A stretch of 64,000 bases of DNA from the NCBI RefSeq assembly GCF_025398155.2, contig NZ_CP104562.2, forward strand, positions 3,534,001 to 3,598,000. The letters run 5' to 3'. The DNA is from Roseateles amylovorans. GTDB taxonomy: Bacteria; Pseudomonadota; Gammaproteobacteria; Burkholderiales; Burkholderiaceae_C. A model generated the notes under the pieces. That model was not told the origin of the DNA, ran no database searches, and saw only the letters and a program-made list of their open reading frames with translations. Below, piece by piece: positions 54,742 to 63,966 of the stretch (position 1 is the first letter of the stretch; every line of letters begins with the position of its first letter). The translations under genes and the position numbers were made by a program.

Positions 54742-57726
54742 TCAGCGCTCGACCACAAACACCACCGCGCTGCGAGCCGGCACCTCGAACTTGCCCGTCA
54801 CCCCATCCACCCGGGCGCCCTGCGCCACGCGCCGATCCGCCGCCCGCGCACCGCGCTGGGCGGGGTGCAAGCGCCAGGCCCGGCCGGACTCCTCGGCCAC
54901 GGTCACGCTCGTCGGCGCGTCATTGGCATTGACCAGATAGAGGACGCGGTCGAAGACCGCATCCGGCCGCCCTCGCCCGTCCAGTCGCCCCACGACCAAG
55001 CCCGCCTGCTGCGACGGCCCGGTGTTGTAGAACCGAAGGCGACGCTGCACCTCACCGGCGTCGGTCAATCGGAACAGCGGCGTGCTGGCGCGGATACGCA
55101 GCAGATCCAGGAACACCCGGCGCGTCCAGTCCACCGCCGCCGGCCCCGGCTTGATCGAGCGCTCCACCAGCAGCGGGCGCAGCCACTCATCGTCGCCGCC
55201 GGGGTCCGCCTGGGGCGGCAGGCCCAGGCCGAAGCCGTTGTCGCGCCCGGTCCAGTCCAGCCGGTTGAACCAGTCGCCGGAGTCGTAGCTGTTGCGATCC
55301 ATCGACTTGGAGCGCAACATCTCCCCACCGGCATGGAAATAGGCCACGCCCTGGCTGAAGGCATTGATCGCCAGCGCGAGCACCTGGGTCCGGGCCCGGT
55401 CCTCGATCGAGGTGGTCCGCGGCAGCTTCAGCACCAGCGCATCGAACAGCGTCTGGTTGTCGTGGTTCTCGACATAGTTGACCACCTCCGCCGGCCTGGA
55501 CGCATAACCCGCCGGCTGGTTCCCGTAAGCCATCTGGGCACCGGTGCGCACCTGGCCGTCCAGATTCTCGAAGGCGAAGTCGCGCAAGGTGCCGGCCATC
55601 GCCAGCCGCAGCAGATCCGCCTGACGGCGTTGTTCGTCCTGCCGCGCCGCATCACCCGCCGGCGCCGGAATGAGGAAGCCGGGCCGCTGCATCGAGGTCT
55701 TGGCATCGTCGCCCGCACTGCCGCCGCGCACCGCATCCCGCCCACGGTCGCTGAAGGTGCCGATCGACGTCCCATTCAGCGACAGCTGCGACGCCTGGAC
55801 GAAGCGCGCACCATCGGCCACCTCGCCGAAGTTCCAGCCTTCGCCGATGAGTTGCACCTCGCGGCCAAGCGCCCGCTTCAGTCGGGACTGCAGACGCTCC
55901 ATCACCTCGCGCGGCTGATGTGCCATCAGGTCGAATCGGAAGGACGCGATCTTGTATTCCCGCGCCCAGAGCATCACCGAATCGATCAGCAGCTTGCCCA
56001 TCATCCGGTGCTCGGTCGCGGTGTTGTCGCAGCAGGTCGATCGCTCCACCCGCCCCTGCACATCCAGCCGCTGGTAATAGCCCGGCACGATGCGATCCAG
56101 CACCGACCGCGGCTGCTGGCCGGAGGCGGTGGTGTGGTTGTAGACCACATCCATCCCCACCCGCAGACCGGCCCGATGCAGCCCCATCACCATGCGCCGC
56201 AGCTCACGGATCCGCACCGCGCCGTCGTCCGCACGGGTGGCCAGGCTGCCCTCGGGCGCGCTGAAGTGCCAGGGGTCATAACCCCAGTTGAAGCAGTCCT
56301 GTGCGGCGACTGCGGTCACCGCCGCCCGTTGGGCCTCGCCATCCGGCGCGGCCACCGGCACCGTCGGCACCACACACCCCTGCTCCGGCACCGTGGCCAG
56401 ATCGAAGATCGGCAGCAGATGCACATCGGTCAGCCCGGCATCGCTCAGCGCCTTGAGGCGGCGCATGCCCAGGCTGTCCGGAAGACTAAAAGCCAGGTAC
56501 TTGCCGCGCAGCGTGGGCGGCACGGTGTCATCCTCTCGGGAGAAGTCGCGCACATGCAGCTCGTAGACCACCATGTCGGTCGGCGACTTCACCCGGTCCG
56601 GAATGCGACTCTCGCGCCACCCGGCGGGCTGAAGCGAGGCGTCCGACAGGTTCGCCACATAGCTGCGCCGGGAGTCGGCAGACAGGCTGATGGCATACGG
56701 ATCGGTCACCGCATTTCGCACCCAGCCCAGCGTCGGCACGAACACATCGACCAAGTAGCGGTAATACGCACCACGGCGCACCCCGGCCGCCTGCACCGAC
56801 CAGACCCCCGTGCGGTCATCACGCTGCATCGGCAGCACCATCTGCGCGGCGCGCTCGGCGTCCGGATAGACACACAGCGCCACCTGCGCCGCCGTGGGCG
56901 CCCAGAGCCGAAACTGCGCACCTGCCGGATGGACCCCCACACCCAGCGCATCGTCCGCCTCCGCCGCCGCGTACAGCACATCCAGCGCGCGGGCCGATTG
57001 CAAGCCGCTCCAGCGCTGCAGCCGCCCCTGCGCATCCTCGATCGCGATGAGCGACTGCCCGACATGGACCTGCTCAAGCCATCGCCGACGCGCCGCCTCA
57101 TCCGCCTCATCCGCCCCGGCGGCACCCCGCCCATCGCCCGCCGCGAGGTCGAGCGCCAAGTCGAGCGCAGCCCCCAGATAAGCGCCCTGCCGCTCGATCT
57201 CCGGCGGCAGCGGCTCACGTGACGGGGTCAAGGTCATCGAGGCGTCCGCGCCGGTGATGCGCCCTTCCTCGATGCTCAGCCGCCCCGCTCGGGAGTGATA
57301 CAGCCGCGCCTGTTGGCCATCAGCCAAGGCCTGGGCGGGCCAGCGCAGGCGATCGGCCGTGAGCCAGACCGCCTGCGTCAGCGCCCGGGACGCTTGCGCC
57401 GACGTCAGCGTGGGCGACACCGGATTCAGGACCATGGCCTCCGAGGCCTCACAGGCGTCCCGTGTCATCGTGGCGCTCGCCAGAGCCATTGGGGGCAGGG
57501 AGTTGGGGCTCGTGGCAGACGACGGCGCGGCGACGCCCTGGGCACTCCACCCCAAGCCGACCATCGTCCACGCCAACGCCAACGCAAACGCCACGCGGCA
57601 GCGTCGAAGTCCCGCACCTTCCACAGCGGGACGCGAGCCACGGCCCGCGACCGCGCACGCATCCGCGCTCAGCGGATCCCCCTGCTCACCCCTCAACAGC
57701 CGACCGAGCGGCTTGCGCGCTTCCAT
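54742..57726 (-). CDS. Pullulanase-type alpha-1,6-glucosidase (GH13), exported
   Basis: A 994-aa debranching enzyme. The N-terminus has a long basic leader and a hydrophobic segment near residues 45-63 (VAFALALAWTMVGLGWSAQG), a likely signal sequence. A carbohydrate-binding part is followed by the CBM48-like segment (GAQFRLWAPTAAQVALCVYPD, near residue 267) and the GH13 barrel: DVVYNHTTASG, SFRFDLMAHQ (nucleophile Asp), QLIGEGWNFGE (acid/base Glu) and NYVENHDNQTL. It splits alpha-1,6 branches of pullulan or glycogen-type glucans. AGGAG precedes the ATG at 57726. Divergent from the GH13 gene at 57959. Confidence 0.94.
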   Translation of the reverse strand: MEARKPLGRLLRGEQGDPLSADACAVAGRGSRPAVEGAGLRRCRVAFALALAWTMVGLGWSAQGVAAPSSATSPNSLPPMALASATMTRDACEASEAMVLNPVSPTLTSAQASRALTQAVWLTADRLRWPAQALADGQQARLYHSRAGRLSIEEGRITGADASMTLTPSREPLPPEIERQGAYLGAALDLALDLAAGDGRGAAGADEADEAARRRWLEQVHVGQSLIAIEDAQGRLQRWSGLQSARALDVLYAAAEADDALGVGVHPAGAQFRLWAPTAAQVALCVYPDAERAAQMVLPMQRDDRTGVWSVQAAGVRRGAYYRYLVDVFVPTLGWVRNAVTDPYAISLSADSRRSYVANLSDASLQPAGWRESRIPDRVKSPTDMVVYELHVRDFSREDDTVPPTLRGKYLAFSLPDSLGMRRLKALSDAGLTDVHLLPIFDLATVPEQGCVVPTVPVAAPDGEAQRAAVTAVAAQDCFNWGYDPWHFSAPEGSLATRADDGAVRIRELRRMVMGLHRAGLRVGMDVVYNHTTASGQQPRSVLDRIVPGYYQRLDVQGRVERSTCCDNTATEHRMMGKLLIDSVMLWAREYKIASFRFDLMAHQPREVMERLQSRLKRALGREVQLIGEGWNFGEVADGARFVQASQLSLNGTSIGTFSDRGRDAVRGGSAGDDAKTSMQRPGFLIPAPAGDAARQDEQRRQADLLRLAMAGTLRDFAFENLDGQVRTGAQMAYGNQPAGYASRPAEVVNYVENHDNQTLFDALVLKLPRTTSIEDRARTQVLALAINAFSQGVAYFHAGGEMLRSKSMDRNSYDSGDWFNRLDWTGRDNGFGLGLPPQADPGGDDEWLRPLLVERSIKPGPAAVDWTRRVFLDLLRIRASTPLFRLTDAGEVQRRLRFYNTGPSQQAGLVVGRLDGRGRPDAVFDRVLYLVNANDAPTSVTVAEESGRAWRLHPAQRGARAADRRVAQGARVDGVTGKFEVPARSAVVFVVER

Positions 57727-57769
57727 CCATGTCTCCTGGTCATTCTGGGTTGTCCTGCTTGCGGAGATG

Positions 57770-57782
57770 GTAGCAAAACTAC
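57770..57782. promoter_or_regulatory. Candidate operator 1, 13-bp near-palindrome
   Basis: GTAGCAAAACTAC, a GTAG/CTAC palindrome about 44 bases before the pullulanase start. Its reverse complement matches the site at 57892 in 10 of 13 positions. Confidence 0.4.
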
Positions 57783-57891
57783 ATTCCCGTGCGACCCAGG
57801 CTTCCCAGTCACTGCACTTCGCTCTATGCTGCGCGCCGACGGCGGGGATGGTCCAACGACGATCGGGCCCTCCTCAGCGACACCAGGCATC

Positions 57892-57904
57892 GTACTTTTA
57901 TTAC
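57892..57904. promoter_or_regulatory. Candidate operator 2, related 13-bp site
   Basis: GTACTTTTATTAC, about 55 bases before the GH13 start at 57959. Similar to the site at 57770; the pair lies one on each side of a divergent promoter region, as expected for a shared regulator of both operons. No regulator gene is in the window. Confidence 0.4.
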
Positions 57905-57958
57905 AAGACACCCGCGTCCCACAGGCCGAGGTGCCACCAGATCCCGGAGACCGTTCCC

Positions 57959-59794
57959 ATGACCCGCGCCTCGCTTCTTTCCCGACCGACACGCCCGGTG
58001 CTGCGACATCTGGCTGTCCTGCTGGCAAGCATCGGCCTGCAGGCGACCCCGATCGCTGGCGCCGCGCCGGTGCCCTCGGCCAGCGTCCCGCCCGCGCCCC
58101 GGGCCGGCACAGCCTCCCCGCCGGTCGACCTCAGCCCCGTGCCCGCCCGCCATGGCCGCAGCACCTTGCCGGATGGCTGGCAGCACGGCGCCTTCATGGA
58201 GATCTTCGTCCGTGCTTATCAGGACAGCGACGGCGACGGCATCGGTGACCTGCGCGGGCTCATCAGCCGACTCGACTATCTGCAGGCCCTGGGCATCCGC
58301 GGCCTCTGGCTGATGCCGATCCAGGCCAGCGCCGACCATGACCACGGCTATGCGACCGTCGATTTCCGCCGCATCGAACCGCAGTACGGCTCGCTGGACG
58401 ACTTCGATGACCTGATCCGCGAGGCCCATCATCGCGGCATCGGCGTGGTGATGGACTACATCCTCAACCACGGCGCCCGCGAGCATCCGCTGTTCCAGGC
58501 CGCACTGGCCGATGCCCAGAGCCCGTGGCGTGACTGGTTCATCTGGACCGACCAGCCGCTGGAGACCCTCCAGGACTGGGACATCTGGGGCCATACGCCG
58601 TGGTATCTGCCCTCGGAAGGTGCCGTCGCCGCCGCCTCGACGGCCAGCGCCGGCGGGCCCACGAACCCTTCGCGCGGACCGTCGGCCCAAGCCCGCTACT
58701 TCGCGGTGTTCGGTGCCCCGATGCCCGACTTCAACATGAGGAACCCCGCAGTCGTGCGCTACCACGAGGACAGCCTGCGCTTCTGGCTCAACCGCGGCCT
58801 GGACGGTTACCGCCTCGATGCGGTGCCTCACCTGATCGAAAACAATGCCCGGGACTGGAACGACCAGCCCGAAAGCCGCGCCCTCACCGGCCGCTTCACC
58901 CGGCTCATCCAGGCTTATCCGCGCCGCCATGTGGTGTGCGAGGCGACCGCGGAACCCCGCACCTATGCGCGACCGGAGATCTGCGGCAGCGCCTTCGCCT
59001 TCGGCCTGGAACGCGCGGTGATCGATGCGGCGAAGGGCGCGCCGCCCCGCGCCGCCGAAGCGGTCAAGCAGGTCGCCCGATTCTTCACCGAGGCGCCGTT
59101 GACCATGGCCACGATGCTGAGCAACCACGACATCTTTGCCGGCCAGCGCGCCTGGGACCAATTCGCCGGCAACGAGGCCCGCTACCGCCTGGCCGCCGCC
59201 ACGTACCTGCTGCTGCCGGGCACGCCCTTCATCTATTACGGCGAAGAAATCGGCCAGGCCGGCGTGACGACGCTGCCCGGCGACGAGCCCCTGCGCGCGC
59301 CGATGAGCTGGGAGGCCGACGGCCGCGGCTTCAGCACCGGCACGCCGTTCCGACCGCTGTCGCCGAACGCAGCCTCCCACAACGCCCAGGCGCAGGAGGC
59401 CGATCCCACCTCGCTGCTGCACTTCTATCGGACGATGCTCCAGCTGCGCAACACCCTGCCGTCGATCGCCCGCGGCCGCTATGAGGCCCCGATGGCCGAG
59501 GGCGAGGTGCTGGCGTTCCAGCGCGCCTGGAAACAGGAGCGCACACTGGTGGTCATCAATTACGGCCGTGAAGCCGCGACGCTGACGGTGCCGTCGCTGC
59601 GCCCCGGCACCGCGCTGCAGCGCCTGCATCCCAAGGATGATGCAGGGCGCGATTCGACGGCGCCGGCCGCATCGGCCGCATCGGCCTCCTTGACCTCATC
59701 CAGCACCACCCGCCGGTCGCCCCGTGCAAATTCGAAGGGCGAAGCCACCCTGCCGCTGCCGCCCCAATCGGTGCAGGTCTACCTGTTGCAATGA
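57959..59794 (+). CDS. GH13 alpha-amylase family enzyme, exported
   Basis: A 611-aa secreted or periplasmic enzyme. The start has GGAGA upstream; a signal peptide covers the first 35 residues (VLRHLAVLLASIGLQATPIAGA). Barrel motifs: GVVMDYILNHG, GLDGYRLDAVPH (nucleophile Asp), RHVVCEATAEP (acid/base Glu), ATMLSNHDIFAG. A C-terminal Ser/Thr/Ala-rich stretch precedes a last beta-rich part. It should act on alpha-1,4-glucans; exact specificity is unclear. First gene of a two-gene operon. Confidence 0.93.
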   Translation: MTRASLLSRPTRPVLRHLAVLLASIGLQATPIAGAAPVPSASVPPAPRAGTASPPVDLSPVPARHGRSTLPDGWQHGAFMEIFVRAYQDSDGDGIGDLRGLISRLDYLQALGIRGLWLMPIQASADHDHGYATVDFRRIEPQYGSLDDFDDLIREAHHRGIGVVMDYILNHGAREHPLFQAALADAQSPWRDWFIWTDQPLETLQDWDIWGHTPWYLPSEGAVAAASTASAGGPTNPSRGPSAQARYFAVFGAPMPDFNMRNPAVVRYHEDSLRFWLNRGLDGYRLDAVPHLIENNARDWNDQPESRALTGRFTRLIQAYPRRHVVCEATAEPRTYARPEICGSAFAFGLERAVIDAAKGAPPRAAEAVKQVARFFTEAPLTMATMLSNHDIFAGQRAWDQFAGNEARYRLAAATYLLLPGTPFIYYGEEIGQAGVTTLPGDEPLRAPMSWEADGRGFSTGTPFRPLSPNAASHNAQAQEADPTSLLHFYRTMLQLRNTLPSIARGRYEAPMAEGEVLAFQRAWKQERTLVVINYGREAATLTVPSLRPGTALQRLHPKDDAGRDSTAPAASAASASLTSSSTTRRSPRANSKGEATLPLPPQSVQVYLLQ

Positions 59795-59807
59795 CCTCTG
59801 GGGATCG

Positions 59808-61967
59808 ATGATCGTGATGATCGCCGCCACGCCCGCTCTGCGTCGTCCGCGCCTGCCCTCGGCTCCGCTTCGGCATGCCGGTGCCAGCCGCGCGCTCCTT
59901 GCCTTCTTGCTCTGCCTCGCCATGAACCACGCCCAGGCCGCCTCCCCGGCGAATGCTTCCGCTGACCTCGGTGCCTCAACGGGCACCCATGACGTCGCCT
60001 ACTCGCCCTCGCCCTCGCCCTCGCCCTCGCCCGCAGACGGCGGCACCCCCACCGGCGCCGCCGCGACGTCGATGCCCAGCGAGGCGCCCTCGCCCGTCGC
60101 GTCGGCGTTCCGCCTGGACCATGTCGAGCCGCCGAGCTGGTGGATCGGCATGAAGCGTCCGGCGCTGCAGGTGCTGCTGCATGGCCCCGGCATCGGCGCG
60201 CTGACGGTGGCCCTGGTGCCGAAGGACGGCGTCACGCTGCTGGGCGTGCAACGCGGGGACAGCCCCAACTACCTGTTCGTGGACCTGCACCTCGACGCCA
60301 GCGCCACGCCCGGTGCGCTGCAGCTGCAGCTCAAGCGCGGTGACACCGTGGTGCTCACCCATGCCTATCCGCTGCAGGCGCGTGAGCCGGGCTCGGCGCA
60401 GCGCCAGGGCTTTGGTCCGAAGGATGCGATCTACCTGGTGGTGCCGGACCGCTTCGCCAATGGCGACCCGAGCCTCGACCGTGTGGACGGCCTGACCGAG
60501 GGCCCGAATCGCGCGGACCCGGGCGGCCGTCATGGCGGCGACCTGGCCGGGCTGACCCGCCACCTGGACTACATCGCCGACATGGGCTTCACCATGATCT
60601 GGCCGACGCCGCTGTCGGAGAACAACAGCGCGCGCTGGAGCTATCACGGCTATGCGGCGACCGATTTCTACCGCGTCGACGCCCGCTTCGGCAGCAACGA
60701 CGACTACCGGCGGCTGTCGGTCGAGGCCCGCGCCAAGGGCCTGGGGCTGATCCAGGACGTCGTGCTCAACCACATCGGCAGCCATCACTGGTGGATGAAG
60801 GACCTGCCGACCGCGGACTGGATCAACACCTGGCCCCAGTACACCGAAACCCATCACGCCCGCATGTCCCTGCAGGATCCGTATGCCGCGCCGAGCGACC
60901 GCAAACGCTTCTCGGACGGCTGGTTCAGCCCCGGCATGCCCGACCTCAACCAGCGCCAACCGCTGCTGGAGACCTACCTCACCCAGATGAGCCTGTGGTG
61001 GATCGAACAGATCGGCCTGGCCGGCGTGCGCACCGACACCTACAGCTACTCGGACCGAGCCTTCCTCACCGCCTGGTCCAGCCGCCTGCGGGAGGAATAT
61101 CCGCGACTCAACATCGTCGGCGAGGAATGGAGCCCGCATCCGGCGGTGGTCGCCTACTGGCAGGCCGGCAAGCGCAACCATGACGGCTATGTCTCCGCGC
61201 TGCCCAGCCTGATGGACTTCCCCCTGCATGAGGCGCTGCTGGCCGGCATGACCCAGCACGACAGCCACGACGGCGGCTTCATGAAGCTGTATGAAGCCCT
61301 GGCGCATGACTTTGTCTATCCCGATCCCGGCAACCTGGTGCTGTTCGAGGGCAACCATGACACACCGCGTCTCTACAGCATGCTGCATGAGGACCTGGCC
61401 CTGACGACGATGGCCTGGACCTATCTCGCCTTTGTGAAACGCATCCCGCAGTTCTTCTATGGCACCGAGGTGCTGCTCACCAGCCCGCGCGAACGCGACG
61501 ACGGCGCCGTGCGCGCCGACTTCCCCGGCGGCTGGTCGGGCGACCGGGTCAATGCCTTCACCGGAGAAGGCCTGCGGGACGACCAACGCCGGGCGCAGGC
61601 CTTCCTCAAGCGGCTGCTGAACTGGCGCAAGCACGAACCGCTGGCGCACGACGCGGCGTTGATGCAGTACGCCCCGCTGGACGGCTGCTTTGTGCTGTTC
61701 CGCTACGCCGGCAGCAACGAGGCGCAAGGGGCGCAAGGGGGACAAGTGGCGCAGGCAGCGCTGGCGGCGCAAGCGCCCCCCACAGGGCGCCGCCTGATGC
61801 TGGTGATGAACAAGCGGCCGGAGCCCCATGCGCTGGCACTGGATCGCTTTCCCGAGATGATCCGGGGCGGCGAATCCGCGACCGATGTCCTTACCGGACA
61901 ACGGCACATCCTGGGCGCCACGCTGCAGGTGCCCGGTCGGTCGGCGTTGCTGCTCAGCATCGAATGA
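59808..61967 (+). CDS. Cyclomaltodextrinase/neopullulanase-type GH13 enzyme, exported
   Basis: A 719-aa enzyme 13 bases after the previous stop. The signal peptide is near residues 25-43 (ALLAFLLCLAMNHAQAA), followed by an SPSPSPSPSP linker and an N-terminal beta domain (FRLDHVEPPSWWIGMKRP), typical of cyclomaltodextrinase-like enzymes such as SusA. The barrel shows GLIQDVVLNHIGSHHWW, GVRTDTYSYSD (nucleophile), NIVGEEWSP (acid/base) and LFEGNHDTPR. Near residue 645 an AQGAQGGQVAQAALAAQA insert, coded by a short repeat, breaks the C-terminal domain. The ATG at 59808 is preferred; 59817 is also possible. Confidence 0.92.
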   Translation: MIVMIAATPALRRPRLPSAPLRHAGASRALLAFLLCLAMNHAQAASPANASADLGASTGTHDVAYSPSPSPSPSPADGGTPTGAAATSMPSEAPSPVASAFRLDHVEPPSWWIGMKRPALQVLLHGPGIGALTVALVPKDGVTLLGVQRGDSPNYLFVDLHLDASATPGALQLQLKRGDTVVLTHAYPLQAREPGSAQRQGFGPKDAIYLVVPDRFANGDPSLDRVDGLTEGPNRADPGGRHGGDLAGLTRHLDYIADMGFTMIWPTPLSENNSARWSYHGYAATDFYRVDARFGSNDDYRRLSVEARAKGLGLIQDVVLNHIGSHHWWMKDLPTADWINTWPQYTETHHARMSLQDPYAAPSDRKRFSDGWFSPGMPDLNQRQPLLETYLTQMSLWWIEQIGLAGVRTDTYSYSDRAFLTAWSSRLREEYPRLNIVGEEWSPHPAVVAYWQAGKRNHDGYVSALPSLMDFPLHEALLAGMTQHDSHDGGFMKLYEALAHDFVYPDPGNLVLFEGNHDTPRLYSMLHEDLALTTMAWTYLAFVKRIPQFFYGTEVLLTSPRERDDGAVRADFPGGWSGDRVNAFTGEGLRDDQRRAQAFLKRLLNWRKHEPLAHDAALMQYAPLDGCFVLFRYAGSNEAQGAQGGQVAQAALAAQAPPTGRRLMLVMNKRPEPHALALDRFPEMIRGGESATDVLTGQRHILGATLQVPGRSALLLSIE

Positions 61968-62349
61968 CAGGCGGCTGAACAAGGGCGTGTCGGCGCATCG
62001 CGGGGCAGCGAAATGGTGCGGGCTAGCGTGCGCGGTCGGTCACCGCGTCGCCCCACGCGGTCAGAGTCGGCCGATGTAACGCCACCAACGGCTGCTCTGT
62101 GTGCCCGAGGGCAGCGCGGTCTGCCTGCCGTCGGCATTCAAGGCCAGCAGGCGAAAGAGGCGCGCGCCGGACCGCATACTGAAGCAGATCGACCGCCCCC
62201 GATACGGGCGAGGAACAGCCCCGGACGCCCCGCTGTCACCGCACGCTGCGCCCCATGCCGCAAACAGGGCTCACGGAACCGGGCCCGTCGCCGCTAGACT
62301 CCGAGAGCCCGACTTTCACCCGGCTCTCATCCGACCCTCCCCCTTCGCC
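61968..62349. other. Spacer with no recognised gene
   Basis: 382 bases between the GH13 operon and the DUF2007 gene. I see no convincing gene, terminator or repeat. The DUF2007 frame is open from 62101 but homologs start at 62350. Confidence 0.4.
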
Positions 62350-62646
62350 ATGCCTTCCTCCCAGGATCCAGACGACTACGAAGGCGACCAGACCTTCGTG
62401 GCCCGCCATCTCACGCCCATCGAAGCCCACATGCTGTGCGGTCGGTTGCGTGCGGCCGGCATTCCTGCAGAAACCGGGGACACCAACACCGTGCAGGCCC
62501 ACTCGCTGCTGGCGCCGGCCTTGGGCGGTGCCAGCGTGCGGGTGCCGGCCGACTACCTGGCCCAGGCGCGCGCCACCATCGACGCCCTGCAGCGCGGCGA
62601 CTTTGCGCTGGATGACAGCTTCGATCCGGGCGAGTCGCCCGCTTAA
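62350..62646 (+). CDS. DUF2007 family protein
   Basis: A 98-aa protein with the DUF2007 (putative signal-transducing) fold: RHLTPIEAHMLCGRLRAAGIPAETGDTNTV, then SVRVPADYLAQARATIDAL. Often found as a small stand-alone domain. Function unknown. Convergent with the following gene and separated from it by a 9-bp tandem repeat. Confidence 0.85.
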   Translation: MPSSQDPDDYEGDQTFVARHLTPIEAHMLCGRLRAAGIPAETGDTNTVQAHSLLAPALGGASVRVPADYLAQARATIDALQRGDFALDDSFDPGESPA

Positions 62647-62650
62647 CGCA

Positions 62651-62686
62651 GCTGACGCAGCCGACGCAGCCGACGCAGCCGACGCA
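62651..62686. repeat. 9-bp tandem repeat
   Basis: Four copies of GCYGACGCA (first GCTGACGCA, then three GCCGACGCA) between two convergent genes. Confidence 0.85.
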
Positions 62687-62697
62687 GCTCGTCGACG

Positions 62698-63966
62698 CTA
62701 TTGAGGATGACGCAGCCGCTGGACGGCCGGCAGCGTGCGGGGGGCCGTGCGCATCGGGGGACGATCAGATGCTTGCTCGCTGCGGGGGGATTCGCTGTCG
62801 TGCCAACGCAGTTCCTCCCAACTGCGCTGGTGCAGCCGTCTGGCCTGTTCGCCGACGCGCCGAGCCTGCGCCTCAGCGTCAAGCAGCGGCTCGGACTCCT
62901 CCTCGATCTCCACCACCATGTCACGCACGCAGGACCGTGCCTCTCGCCAGGCGCTGACCGCGTCAGAGACGGGCCCGAAGGACTCACGCAGGTCGGGCGG
63001 CATCAATCCCAGGCGATCCAGGCACCGGATCGCCATCGCCGCCCCCGGCTGATCCCGCACCAACGATCCCGGCCCCAACAGCCGTCCGTAGAAGATGCTG
63101 TGGTCATTTCCGGTTCCGCGACCGCTTTCCCGGCTGTGGCGGGACCCATGGCCGTCGCGATGGCCGAAGCGGCCGCTGCCACTGTCCTGGGGCGGCCTGA
63201 TGCGCCATTCATGGCGATTGAGCAGGCACTGCACCACCTCGCGCTTGAACGGGGACTGCGGGGTGCGTTGGCGATCCATCGCCTCGAACAGATCACACAT
63301 CGCCTGGGCGAGGTTGGGCTCATGCTGAACGGCGCCCGCCAAGCCCATCAGCAGCGGAGGGACCTGCGGGTGGGTGCTGAAGCAGGTGGCCCGCAGCACC
63401 GCGTCGGCATCCAGCTCATTCGCATCGAGCAACATGCAGATCAGCCGGACATGGTCCACCAGGATGTCCAGTTGCCGGCGCTCCTGCGGCATGGTTGCCT
63501 GGGCGCCACGGGGCAGCCAACCCGACATCACCTCGAGCAGCGGCGGTGACAGCATCAGCGCCACCTTGGGAATGTCCTTGGGCGCGGACAGCGCGATGTT
63601 GGCGGCAAGCCGCTCCAGCATACGCAGCGCAAACCGACCATCGCGCTGCGGGCATTGCGACAGCAGATCGCTGAGGTCCTGCCGGGCCTGGATCGGGGAG
63701 ACGTCGATCAGCCCCCGGTAGACGGGTCGAGCGCCGCCCCGGGCGGGCGCATACGGATCATCCGACGGGTCGACGTAGCGGACATCACCAAACGAAATCG
63801 GTTGACCGGGTTCGGCGGACGGAATGCGAAGGGCCTCCTGGTAGGAGGGCGGCGCGACACAGTCACCGGAGGACGTGTCGGACACATCGTCCGAGCCCTC
63901 GTCCGAGGCGGGCGTGCCGAGGATGACATTGAGCGAATGAAGGTCGGGACTGGTACAACGGCGCAT
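62698..63966 (-). CDS. Proline-rich PPxY-containing protein of unknown function (start uncertain)
   Basis: About 422 aa; the frame is open to the right edge, so the true start may be GTG at 63984 or outside the window. I do not recognise the family. The first 70 residues are acidic and disordered and contain APPSYQEAL, a PPxY motif. Residues about 100-240 form helices (RFALRMLERLAANIALSAP, LICMLLDANELDADAVLRATCF) similar in style to, but not clearly homologous with, the two large proteins at 863 and 6219. A Gly/Ser/His/Arg-rich linker follows, and the C-terminus is acidic then basic. No signal peptide. The PPxY motif suggests contact with WW-domain proteins, a eukaryotic feature, but this is a four-residue match. 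Confidence 0.7.
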   Translation of the reverse strand: MRRCTSPDLHSLNVILGTPASDEGSDDVSDTSSGDCVAPPSYQEALRIPSAEPGQPISFGDVRYVDPSDDPYAPARGGARPVYRGLIDVSPIQARQDLSDLLSQCPQRDGRFALRMLERLAANIALSAPKDIPKVALMLSPPLLEVMSGWLPRGAQATMPQERRQLDILVDHVRLICMLLDANELDADAVLRATCFSTHPQVPPLLMGLAGAVQHEPNLAQAMCDLFEAMDRQRTPQSPFKREVVQCLLNRHEWRIRPPQDSGSGRFGHRDGHGSRHSRESGRGTGNDHSIFYGRLLGPGSLVRDQPGAAMAIRCLDRLGLMPPDLRESFGPVSDAVSAWREARSCVRDMVVEIEEESEPLLDAEAQARRVGEQARRLHQRSWEELRWHDSESPRSEQASDRPPMRTAPRTLPAVQRLRHPQ

